23,577 nucleotides of DNA, taken from contig DFHU01000053.1 in the NCBI GenBank assembly GCA_002373045.1, positions 16,275 to 39,851 on the forward strand, read 5' to 3'. The notes under the pieces are model-generated. The model worked only from the letters and a program-made list of their open reading frames with translations. It was not told the DNA's origin and did no database searches. Each line of letters begins with the position of its first letter. Positions within the stretch are counted from its first letter, which is position 1. The translations under genes and the position numbers were made by a program. Of this stretch, positions 8,414 through 15,311 are shown one piece after another. The DNA is from Pseudoselenomonas ruminantium (GTDB lineage Bacteria; Bacillota; Negativicutes; Selenomonadales; Selenomonadaceae).

Positions 8414-10290
8414 CAGTTCAATCTTTCCTTTATCTTCGTTGCCATCTGCTCCGGCTGCAAGCCGCAAAGGGTCAAGAGTTCTTCCTGCGTGCCCTGCTCG
8501 ATAAACTTATCCGGCAAGCCCAGCCGCAGTAAATCCAAATTGCGGCTTAAACCGCTGTCCATCAGGTATTCCGCTACAGCGGAACCAAAACCGCCAACAA
8601 GGCTGTTTTCTTCCAGCGTAACCATTAATTTCACATGGCTGAGCCGCTTAATCATATCCGTATCCAAAGGCTTAACAAAGCGCATATTGACCACAGCAGC
8701 GGAAATGCCCTGCTGCTGCAATATATCGGCAGTTTCTTCAGCCTTGTAGAGCAGCGGGCCTACACCCAAAATCGCCACATCACTGCCCTCACGCAGAAGC
8801 TGCGCTTTGCCCACAGGAATATCGGCAAACTCTGCCGCAAGCGCTGCGCCCTTGCCCGCACCGCGGGGATAGCGCACCGCCGTGGGGCTGTCCATGCTGA
8901 CTGCCTTGGCCAGCATATCGCGCAGCTCGGCTTCATCCTTGGGCACAAAAATCGTCATATTGGGCATATGCCGCAAAAAGGACAGGTCAAACGCTCCATG
9001 ATGGGTAGGGCCGTCGGCACCGACAAGCCCTGCTCTATCAAGGCACAAGGTTACAGGCAGATTCTGCAGACATACATCATGCATCAGCTGGTCATAAGCA
9101 CGCTGCGCAAAGGTGGAATAAAGCGCCACCACGGGATGCTTGCCATCAGCAGCCATACCGGCCGCCAGTGTTACGGCATGTTCTTCGGCAATGCCTACAT
9201 CAAAGAATCGGTTAGGATATTCCTCGCCAAAAGCTTTGAGGCCTGTGCCGCTGGGCATAGCCGCCGTGATTGCGGTGATATTGCTGTCCTTTGCGGCCAG
9301 CTCAATCAAGGCCTTGCTGAATACAGACGTATAGGAAGGCGCCCCCGTCTTTTGCGGGCACTTGCCCGTCTCCCGGTCAAATTTGCCAATGCCGTGGAAC
9401 TTGTCCGGTTCCATTTCGGCCGGCGCATAGCCCTTGCCCTTAGTCGTATGGATATGGATAAGGATGGGCCCTTCCATCTCGCGCACCCGCTCGAAAAGCT
9501 CCTGCAACAGGCTGATATTATGCCCATCTACCGGACCGATATAATGAAAGCCGATTTCCTCAAAGACGCTGCCCGGCACCAAGGCCGCCCGAACACTGTC
9601 TTTTACAATCTGCGCGGTTTTAAAGGCTTTGTCGCCAATATGGGGAATGCTCATCAAGAGATTGCCCATATCCTTTTTGGCGCGGTTGTACTGCGGCGTA
9701 ATGCGAATGCGGGACAGGTAATCACTAAGCCCGCCGACATTTTTATCAATCGACATTTCATTGTCGTTGAGGATGACAATGAGTTTTTTGCCCAAATCGC
9801 CGGCCTGATTCAGTGCTTCAAAGGCTTCTCCGCCAGTCAGAGCGCCATCACCGATAACGGCGATAACCTCGTTGTTGCGCCCGGTTAAATCCCGGGAAAT
9901 CGCCATGCCCAGGGCCGCCGAAATCGACGTGCTGGCATGGCCGACACCAAAGGCATCATAATCCGACTCAAAGCGGTTGGGAAAGCCCGTAATGCCCCCC
10001 TTTTGGCGCAGGGTATGGAATCTTTCCCGGCGTCCCGTGAGAATCTTGTGGGTGTAGGCCTGATGGCCTACATCCCAAATCAGTTTGTCCTTGGGAAAAT
10101 TAAATACACTGTAGAGCGCCAGCGTCAGTTCTACGGTTCCTAAACTCGGTGCCAGGTGTCCGCCATTTTCAGCCACCGTCTCTATGATAAAGGCCCGCAA
10201 TTCCTTAGCCAGCCTTTCCAATTCTGTTACACTGTATCGCTTGATATCTGCTGCTTCCTTGATTTTTTCCAGTAACGGATACATTGTCAT
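8413..10290 (-). CDS. dxs: 1-deoxy-D-xylulose-5-phosphate synthase
   Basis: The protein is about 625 residues and matches DXS over its full length. The TPP-binding motif GDGALTGGEAFEALN with NDNEMSIDKNVGGLS lies in the N-terminal third. The pyrimidine-binding domain has DVGIAEEHAVTLAAG and LCLDRAGLVGADGPTHHGAFD, and a transketolase C-terminal domain follows. The enzyme condenses pyruvate and glyceraldehyde 3-phosphate to DXP, the entry step of the MEP isoprenoid pathway and a precursor for thiamine and pyridoxal. Three in-frame starts exist (GTG 10296, ATG 10290, ATG 10284); ATG 10290 has the best spacing (8) from GGGG. It sits directly after ispA, so both MEP/prenyl genes are co-transcribed. 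Confidence 0.97.
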   Translation of the reverse strand: MTMYPLLEKIKEAADIKRYSVTELERLAKELRAFIIETVAENGGHLAPSLGTVELTLALYSVFNFPKDKLIWDVGHQAYTHKILTGRRERFHTLRQKGGITGFPNRFESDYDAFGVGHASTSISAALGMAISRDLTGRNNEVIAVIGDGALTGGEAFEALNQAGDLGKKLIVILNDNEMSIDKNVGGLSDYLSRIRITPQYNRAKKDMGNLLMSIPHIGDKAFKTAQIVKDSVRAALVPGSVFEEIGFHYIGPVDGHNISLLQELFERVREMEGPILIHIHTTKGKGYAPAEMEPDKFHGIGKFDRETGKCPQKTGAPSYTSVFSKALIELAAKDSNITAITAAMPSGTGLKAFGEEYPNRFFDVGIAEEHAVTLAAGMAADGKHPVVALYSTFAQRAYDQLMHDVCLQNLPVTLCLDRAGLVGADGPTHHGAFDLSFLRHMPNMTIFVPKDEAELRDMLAKAVSMDSPTAVRYPRGAGKGAALAAEFADIPVGKAQLLREGSDVAILGVGPLLYKAEETADILQQQGISAAVVNMRFVKPLDTDMIKRLSHVKLMVTLEENSLVGGFGSAVAEYLMDSGLSRNLDLLRLGLPDKFIEQGTQEELLTLCGLQPEQMATKIKERLN

Positions 10291-10303
10291 GCGCACATCC
10301 CCA

Positions 10304-11185
10304 TTATTTATTGCGTTTCACCAGAAAAGCCACCAATTCCCGCAGGAAATCCGCTTCCTCACCGAAAATCTTCAAGGCATCGATAGCCGTATCTACTGCT
10401 TCCTGCGCAAGTTTCTGCGCTTCTTCCAGCGAAGTCAGCGTTACATAGGTGGATTTATGGTTCTTTTCATCACTACCAACGGGCTTGCCAATGACCTGCT
10501 CGTCTCCAATGACATCCAGAATATCATCCGTAATCTGGAAGGCCAGGCCAAAATTATCGGCATAAACCGTAAGCGCCTGCAAGGCTTCCTCACTGGCACC
10601 GCCCAAGATAGCTCCGCTGCGGATAGCTGCGCGGAACAGCGCACCGGTCTTGCCCAAATGGATATTCTTCATGGTTTCCATGGAAATCTGCTTGTCTTCC
10701 GACTCCATATCGAGCGCCTGACCGCCCACCATGCCATCCGGACCGGCAGCTGTGCTGATTTCCCGTACCACCTGCACGAGTTTTTCCGCACTGACTCCCT
10801 GCTGACGCAACATGACCTCAAAGGCCAGAGTCAGCAGCGCATCACCAGCAAGCGTTGCCATGCCGGCACCATAGACCTTGTGATTGGTCAGCTTGCCCCG
10901 GCGGTAATCATCATCATCCATAGCGGGCAAATCATCATGAATCAGGGAATAGGTATGAATCATTTCCATGGCGCAACCCGTGGTAAGGTAATCCGTTCCC
11001 TTTGCGCCTACGGCATCAGCGGCTGCCATCAACAGCACCGGACGCAGGCGTTTGCCGCCCGCCATCAGACTGTACTTCATGGATTCACAAAGCGTCTTAT
11101 CCAACGGATTTGCTTCATTCAGTTCTTTTACCAACTGTTCCTCAACCAGTGCACTGCGTTCCTGCCAGATTTTCTTTAACTCCAT
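10304..11185 (-). CDS. ispA: Polyprenyl synthetase (farnesyl/geranyl diphosphate synthase type)
   Basis: The 293-residue protein has the first aspartate-rich motif HDDLPAMDDDD (about residues 83-93), the RRGK that follows, the basic GGKRLRP near residue 44, and the second aspartate-rich motif TDDILDVIGD. It condenses DMAPP/GPP with IPP to make C10-C15 prenyl diphosphates for undecaprenyl and quinone synthesis. An ATG at 11191 overlaps the xseB stop (ATGA), but GAGGGAG is only one base away from it. The ATG at 11185 has a 7-base spacing, so I prefer it. Placement between xseB and dxs is typical. Confidence 0.95.
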   Translation of the reverse strand: MELKKIWQERSALVEEQLVKELNEANPLDKTLCESMKYSLMAGGKRLRPVLLMAAADAVGAKGTDYLTTGCAMEMIHTYSLIHDDLPAMDDDDYRRGKLTNHKVYGAGMATLAGDALLTLAFEVMLRQQGVSAEKLVQVVREISTAAGPDGMVGGQALDMESEDKQISMETMKNIHLGKTGALFRAAIRSGAILGGASEEALQALTVYADNFGLAFQITDDILDVIGDEQVIGKPVGSDEKNHKSTYVTLTSLEEAQKLAQEAVDTAIDALKIFGEEADFLRELVAFLVKRNK

Positions 11186-11187
11186 GG

Positions 11188-11430
11188 TCATTCTCCCTCT
11201 ATTACCAATTTGCTTTCCGCAATTTTGCCCTTGTCATCCACCTGAACCACCAAATCCATGGCCGCTTCGGCTTTACTGAGCTCTTTAAGGCAAGCCTCGC
11301 CCAGCTTCATGCCCTCGGTGTAATTATCCATTAACTCCTTGAGGCTGCTGTCGCCATTTTCCATCTGCTTGACAATGCTTTCCAGCTTGTCCAACGCATC
11401 CTCAAAGGAGAGTTCTTTCTTGCGCGGCAT
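11188..11430 (-). CDS. xseB: Exodeoxyribonuclease VII small subunit
   Basis: This 80-residue acidic helical protein has the XseB signature LSFEDALDKLESIVKQMENG, followed by a helix with LKELMDNYTEGMKLGEACLKEL. With XseA it forms exonuclease VII, which degrades single-stranded DNA from both ends. Its ATG shares one base with the xseA stop (TAATG), indicating coupled translation of the two subunits. Its own stop overlaps a possible ispA start. Confidence 0.95.
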   Translation of the reverse strand: MPRKKELSFEDALDKLESIVKQMENGDSSLKELMDNYTEGMKLGEACLKELSKAEAAMDLVVQVDDKGKIAESKLVIEGE

Positions 11431-12635
11431 TATCCGTCACCCTTCCCTATCTTTGCCAGCACCTTTGCCTGAACATGGCCGTCCGTAAAGGTCAGCTGCA
11501 ATTCATCATCAATCTCCACCGTCTGGATACTGCTCACCAGCTTATCCTGCTTGGTGACAATCCCATAACCACGGCCCATAACCGCAACCGGATTAATGGC
11601 CGCCAAACGGTTTAAGATGAGCCCCAGCTTGTGCTGCTTGCTCTGTAATTCCGCCTTGGCCGTACGCTGCAGGCCTGCCAGCAGGAAATCCAGCCGTTGG
11701 CGGCGCTCAGCAAGCATGCTCTGCGGCTCCCGCATTACGCGGCTGTTTAACAGCCCTTCCAACCGCTGACGACGCAGGGCAAGCTCACGCTGCACTTGAC
11801 GGGTCAACTGACCGGTCAGATTTTCCACCTGACGCATAACTTCTGCCCGGTCAGGCACAGCTAGTTCTGCTGCCTGCGAAGGCGTTGCCGCCCGCACATC
11901 CGCCGCAAAATCCGCCAGGGTGAAATCCGTTTCATGCCCCACCGCCGAAATGAGCGGCACAGGACAGGCAGCAATGGCCCGCACCACGGGCTCCTCATTG
12001 AAGGCCCATAAATCTTCCATCGAGCCACCGCCCCGGCCAGCAATGATGACATCTACAGCATATTCCTCAGCAAAGAAATCTATGCCACGGGCAATCTGCT
12101 CAGCGGCCCCTTCCCCCTGTACCTGCACAGGATAGAGAACCAGCTGAATTCCCGGCCAGCGTCGTTTGGAAACCCGATAAATATCACGCAGTACGGCACC
12201 GGCAGAGCTCGTCACCACGCCAATCTTTTTTGGAAAAGCTGGCAGGGGCTGTTTCCTTGCAGGGTCAAAAAGCCCTTCAGCCGCCAGTTTCTCCTTGAGC
12301 TGTTCAAAAGCCAGAGCCAAATCGCCGGTGCCTTCCGGTAGCAGCCTATCCACATAAAGCTGATAGACGCCATCGCGCTCATAGACCGCAATGCTGCCAC
12401 CAGCCACCACCTGCATGCCATTCTGCGGCAAAAAACGCAGATACTGTGCCCGGCTGCGAAACATCACACATTTGAGTGCCGAATTTGTATCCTTCAAGGT
12501 AAAATAGCAGTGCCCAGAAGGGTATTGTTTGAAATTGGAAATTTCTCCGCGTACCGAAATTCCCTGCAGCAAAGGTTCCCCTGCCAACAGGTCCTTCAAA
12601 TAGCGGTTGACATCACTTACCGAATGGACAGCCAT
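11430..12635 (-). CDS. xseA: Exodeoxyribonuclease VII large subunit
   Basis: The 401-residue protein starts AVHSVSDVNRYLKDLL. It has an N-terminal OB-fold (about 5-100) with VRGEISNFKQYPSGHCYFTLKD, then the catalytic domain with KIGVVTSSAGAVLRDI, IIAGRGGGSMEDLWAFNEE and ISAVGHETDFTLADFAADVRAATPSQAAEL, and a C-terminal coiled-coil region. It is the catalytic subunit of exonuclease VII in single-strand DNA turnover and mismatch repair. A GTG five codons upstream exists, but the ATG at 12635 has GGGGGA at proper spacing. The 60-base gap from nusB contains a hairpin. Confidence 0.96.
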   Translation of the reverse strand: MAVHSVSDVNRYLKDLLAGEPLLQGISVRGEISNFKQYPSGHCYFTLKDTNSALKCVMFRSRAQYLRFLPQNGMQVVAGGSIAVYERDGVYQLYVDRLLPEGTGDLALAFEQLKEKLAAEGLFDPARKQPLPAFPKKIGVVTSSAGAVLRDIYRVSKRRWPGIQLVLYPVQVQGEGAAEQIARGIDFFAEEYAVDVIIAGRGGGSMEDLWAFNEEPVVRAIAACPVPLISAVGHETDFTLADFAADVRAATPSQAAELAVPDRAEVMRQVENLTGQLTRQVQRELALRRQRLEGLLNSRVMREPQSMLAERRQRLDFLLAGLQRTAKAELQSKQHKLGLILNRLAAINPVAVMGRGYGIVTKQDKLVSSIQTVEIDDELQLTFTDGHVQAKVLAKIGKGDG

Positions 12636-12657
12636 CGTTTTCCCCCACACACACGAA

Positions 12658-12686
12658 ACTGCCAGCCCCGATATGGGTCTGGCAGT
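12658..12686. other. Imperfect 12-bp hairpin between nusB and xseA
   Basis: ACTGCCAGCCCC (12658-12669) and GGGTCTGGCAGT (12675-12686) form a 12-bp stem with one mismatch and a 5-base loop. No U-run follows on the minus strand, so it is not a normal terminator. It could partially attenuate transcription or protect the mRNA between nusB and xseA. Confidence 0.4.
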
Positions 12687-12695
12687 CTTTGCACC

Positions 12696-13121
12696 TTACT
12701 GGGCTTTCATCATTGCTCCCAGAATGCCGTTGACATAACGGCTGGAATCATCAGTACCATACTTTTTCGCCAGTTCCACAGCTTCATTAATAGCAATATT
12801 CGGCGTGAGCGTTTCTTCTGCGAAACGAATCTCAAAAGTTGCCAGCCGTGTAATATTGCGGTCCACTGTTGCCATACGCTCAAGTCTCCAGTCCTTGGAG
12901 CTGGCGGCAATCAAGCTGTCAATCTCCGCTAAATGCGCGCGGGTGCCATGTACCAAGGTACTTACAAATTCCCGGTCCCGGACACTCATCTTCTCCGCTT
13001 CGCCCAGCACCGTATCAATCGCGAGAGTTTCATACTGCTCCTGCTGCCCTTCCTCACCCGGATTCAAATCTAACTGAAAAAGCGCCTGCAGGGCTGCTTC
13101 TCTTGCTTGTCTACGACTCAT
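12696..13121 (-). CDS. nusB: Transcription antitermination protein NusB
   Basis: The 141-residue all-helical protein has the family start SRRQAREAALQALFQLD and the C-terminal PNIAINEAVELAKKYGTDDSSRYVNGILG block. NusB with NusE (S10) binds boxA of rRNA leaders to promote antitermination and rRNA maturation. AAGGAAGG lies upstream of the ATG at 13121. It follows the DUF2273/amaP/asp23 genes, the usual asp23-nusB order in Firmicutes. Confidence 0.96.
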   Translation of the reverse strand: MSRRQAREAALQALFQLDLNPGEEGQQEQYETLAIDTVLGEAEKMSVRDREFVSTLVHGTRAHLAEIDSLIAASSKDWRLERMATVDRNITRLATFEIRFAEETLTPNIAINEAVELAKKYGTDDSSRYVNGILGAMMKAQ

Positions 13122-13153
13122 TACTAACCTTCCTTAAAATCTTTTTTCTATTC

Positions 13154-13399
13154 CTAGCGTTGAAAACGCTCAAATAAAGTCCATATCTTTTCGCGGATAT
13201 TTGCCCAAGCATCCTCACCGTTATCAAGCTGCAAACCGATAAACAAACCAATAAGCCCGCAGCAGATGACAAAGAACGTATGCCAAAAACCAAAGCACAA
13301 AATCGCTGTCCCGAACAGCATGCCAATCACAAGGCCGCTGGTCTTGCCGCGATGATTCTGCCATAGTTGGGTCAGCACTTGTCCAAATTCTTCCTTCAC
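13154..13399 (-). CDS. DUF2273 small membrane protein
   Basis: The 81-residue protein has one or two closely spaced hydrophobic segments (about residues 20-57: SGLVIGMLFGTAILCF and FVICCGLIGLFIGLQLD). The pattern and its location between amaP and nusB match the DUF2273 small integral membrane family, associated with Asp23/AmaP. It may help anchor Asp23 at the membrane; this is an inference from context. The start is a GTG at 13399, with GGTGAAGG upstream, 15 bases after the amaP stop. Confidence 0.85.
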   Translation of the reverse strand: MKEEFGQVLTQLWQNHRGKTSGLVIGMLFGTAILCFGFWHTFFVICCGLIGLFIGLQLDNGEDAWANIREKIWTLFERFQR

Positions 13400-13414
13400 T
13401 ATGCCTTCACCGCC

Positions 13415-13990
13415 TTAGACCACACGATGTTTTTTCTCTGGCTGGACATCGGAAACCTCCGAAACCACGACATTAACCGGTACATCTTCCAGGGCCATTG
13501 TACGCCGGAAATGTTCCTGTACTCTGTCCGTCAGCGTCTTGGCCACCAGGGAAACATCAGCCTCACGGCCCACCGTCAAATCTACATCAAGCGACAAACT
13601 GGCCGCACCTTCTTTGGGATTCTTCGCCTTGATGCGCACATTGGCATCCCGCACGCCATGAACCTCACGCGCCATCCGGTCTGCCAGACTGCGTATAGCC
13701 TCAAGGGCTACCCGCACTTCTCCTTTTGGACCGGCATCAATCACATACTCGCCCTTGCTGGTAGACGGTTCCCCCGGCTTGCGGGAAAACACCGCCAACA
13801 GCAATTTTAGACAAATGAGCAAGGCTGCCACACAAATGACCAGTGTTTCCTTCTGTGCCAAGGCAAAATGCAACTGTTTGAGCCAGACATTTTCTGGCAG
13901 GACCTGCACAGCCGCCGCTAGCACGGCTCCGGACAAGGCGATTCCCGTAAGGGACAACAGCAATAACAAAAACCGATTGATTATACTCAT
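13415..13990 (-). CDS. amaP: Alkaline shock response membrane anchor protein AmaP
   Basis: This 191-residue protein has two N-terminal transmembrane segments (about residues 7-28 and 48-66) and a cytoplasmic domain that resembles a diverged Asp23/Gls24 fold (EVRVALEAIRSLADRMAREV, DLTVGREADVSLVAKTLTDRVQEHFRR). In Staphylococcus AmaP tethers Asp23 to the membrane. The gene lies immediately downstream of asp23 (29-base gap) and has an AGAGGCG site before ATG 13990. The unusual feature is only the lack of an obvious stress-sigma promoter; regulation is unknown. Confidence 0.88.
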   Translation of the reverse strand: MSIINRFLLLLLSLTGIALSGAVLAAAVQVLPENVWLKQLHFALAQKETLVICVAALLICLKLLLAVFSRKPGEPSTSKGEYVIDAGPKGEVRVALEAIRSLADRMAREVHGVRDANVRIKAKNPKEGAASLSLDVDLTVGREADVSLVAKTLTDRVQEHFRRTMALEDVPVNVVVSEVSDVQPEKKHRVV

Positions 13991-14019
13991 AGAATACGCC
14001 TCTTTCCGCTATCTACATT

Positions 14020-14421
14020 TTAGCGGACGCGTACCTCCTCCGTCTTGTCTTCTTCGTCCGGGAAGCCTACGCCCTGTACATGGATATTGACTTCCACTAC
14101 GGAAAGTCCCGTCATGTTCTCGATGGCCTGCTTGACATTTTCCTGTGCTGCCAGGGCAACATCCGGAATACGCACGCCATATTTCACAATGATATAGAGG
14201 TCAACGGCAGCTTCTTTCTCACCGACTTCAACCTTTACGCCCTTGGCAAAGTTCTTGCGGCCCAGCATCTCGGCAATACCGCCGGCGATACCGCCGCTCA
14301 TGCCGGCAATGCCCTCAACTTCCGTTGCGGCAAGGCCTGCAATAATGCTGACCACTTCATCAGCAATGCGAATTGAACCCAGAGAATTGTCTTTCTTTAC
14401 CATTTCTTTTGCCTGATCCAT
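14020..14421 (-). CDS. Asp23/Gls24 family envelope stress response protein
   Basis: The 133-residue protein has the DUF322/Asp23 core: GSIRIADEVVSIIAGLAATEVEGIAGM, then GVKVEVGEKEAAVDLYIIVKYGVRIPDVALAAQENVKQAIE and SVVEVNIHVQGV. Members are abundant cytoplasmic proteins localised at the membrane via AmaP and linked to cell envelope homeostasis. The frame is open 5 codons upstream, but the ATG at 14421 is best because GGAGGG lies 7 bases before it. It is the first gene of the long operon. Confidence 0.93.
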   Translation of the reverse strand: MDQAKEMVKKDNSLGSIRIADEVVSIIAGLAATEVEGIAGMSGGIAGGIAEMLGRKNFAKGVKVEVGEKEAAVDLYIIVKYGVRIPDVALAAQENVKQAIENMTGLSVVEVNIHVQGVGFPDEEDKTEEVRVR

Positions 14422-14448
14422 TACAAATCCCTCCATATCATATGACGC

Positions 14449-14466
14449 ACACTAACTACACTAACT
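14449..14466. repeat. Tandem 9-bp repeat in the asp23 leader
   Basis: ACACTAACT occurs twice in tandem, immediately downstream of the expected transcription start of the asp23 operon. It might be a binding site or chance. Confidence 0.5.
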
Positions 14467-14474
14467 CTTACACC

Positions 14475-14483
14475 ATTATAACA
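14475..14483 (-). promoter_or_regulatory. Extended -10 promoter of the asp23-to-recN operon
   Basis: The minus strand reads TGTTATAAT (14483-14475), an extended -10 element (TGnTATAAT). No good -35 box is visible at 16-18 bases, which is common with extended -10 promoters. It predicts a leader of about 47 nt before the Asp23 ATG. It is the only convincing promoter I see for the following 12 genes. Confidence 0.6.
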
Positions 14484-14562
14484 TATTTTCGCGAATAAAC
14501 AGACATATTCCTGCAAATTTATGCAAGTTTATACCGTTTCTCGCCAAAATATCCGCAAAGAT

Positions 14563-14596
14563 AAAAACTGCCGCACCATATAAATGATGCGGCAGT
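14563..14596 (-). terminator. Intrinsic terminator of efp
   Basis: A 13-bp stem (14596-14584 with 14579-14567), fully paired on the minus strand with one G-U, has a 4-base loop and is followed by TTTTTATC. On the plus strand the same position is a C-A mismatch, supporting minus-strand use. It lies 22 bases beyond the efp stop and upstream of the asp23 promoter, so it separates the two units. Confidence 0.85.
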
Positions 14597-14617
14597 CACC
14601 GTACATCGTGAACTTAA

Positions 14618-15175
14618 TTATGCGCGTTCGATGTAGTTACCCGTACGGGTATCGATGCGCAGCACATCGCCTTCGTTGATGAACAGCGGTACGCGGACTT
14701 CATAGCCCGTTTCCAGCTTAGCCATCTTCGTTGCACCCGTAGCCGTGTTGCCCTTAACGCTGGGTTCGCATTCCGTAACAGCGAGGTTAACGGAGTTCGG
14801 CAGGCTGATGCCGATGATGCGGCCCTTGAACGTCTGGAGGTTAACTTCCATGTTTTCTTTCAGGTAGTTCAGTGCATCGCCGAGCGTTTCCGTGCTGAGT
14901 TCGCTCTGTTCATAAGTTTCCGTGTCCATGAACGTGTACATGCCATCAGCTTCATAGAGATACTGCATAGTGCGCGTCTCGAGGTGTGCTGCCGGCATCT
15001 TTTCGTTCGGGTTGAACGTACGTTCAACTACTGCACCGGTCTCAACGTTCTTGATTTTCGTGCGCACGAAAGCAGCGCCTTTACCCGGCTTTACATGCTG
15101 GAAATCCACAATCTGCCAAACATTGCCGTCGATTTCGATGGTTAAACCCGTGCGAAAATCAGTACTATTAATCAT
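14618..15175 (-). CDS. efp: Translation elongation factor P
   Basis: The 185-residue protein aligns with EF-P over all three beta-barrel domains. It starts MINSTDFRTGLTIEIDG, has the tip loop HVKPGKGAAF with the modifiable Lys at residue 32, and ends VPLFINEGDVLRIDTRTGNYIERA with the DTRTG..Y motif. EF-P rescues ribosomes stalled at polyproline. The frame is open upstream, but the ATG at 15175 has GGAGGGCG at good spacing. The loop lysine is present; no epmA/earP modification gene is in the window. The gene has its own promoter and terminator. Confidence 0.96.
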   Translation of the reverse strand: MINSTDFRTGLTIEIDGNVWQIVDFQHVKPGKGAAFVRTKIKNVETGAVVERTFNPNEKMPAAHLETRTMQYLYEADGMYTFMDTETYEQSELSTETLGDALNYLKENMEVNLQTFKGRIIGISLPNSVNLAVTECEPSVKGNTATGATKMAKLETGYEVRVPLFINEGDVLRIDTRTGNYIERA

Positions 15176-15242
15176 TAACTTACGCCCTCCAATAATGTCT
15201 GAATGCTTTTTCAAAGCGTTTCAATTTCAAAATAACGTAACT

Positions 15243-15272
15243 AGTATAACACAAGTCAGTGCCACTATTCAA
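15243..15272 (-). promoter_or_regulatory. Promoter for efp
   Basis: TTGAAT (15272-15267) and TATACT (15248-15243) with an 18-base spacer, about 60 bases before the efp ATG. No strong terminator separates this from the upstream peptidase gene, so read-through is possible. Confidence 0.65.
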
Positions 15273-15311
15273 GAGTAATTTCACTCCTGACTGCGGTCAA
15301 TAAGTCATCCG

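Noticed and set aside
8635..9888. Long plus-strand open frame antisense to dxs
   Set aside because: It lies completely inside dxs, shows no recognisable domain or ribosome site, and its sequence is the expected out-of-frame shadow of a GC-rich gene.
10184..11179. Plus-strand open frame of 331 codons antisense to ispA
   Set aside because: The opposite strand encodes clear prenyl synthase motifs; the antisense frame has no family resemblance and no ribosome site.
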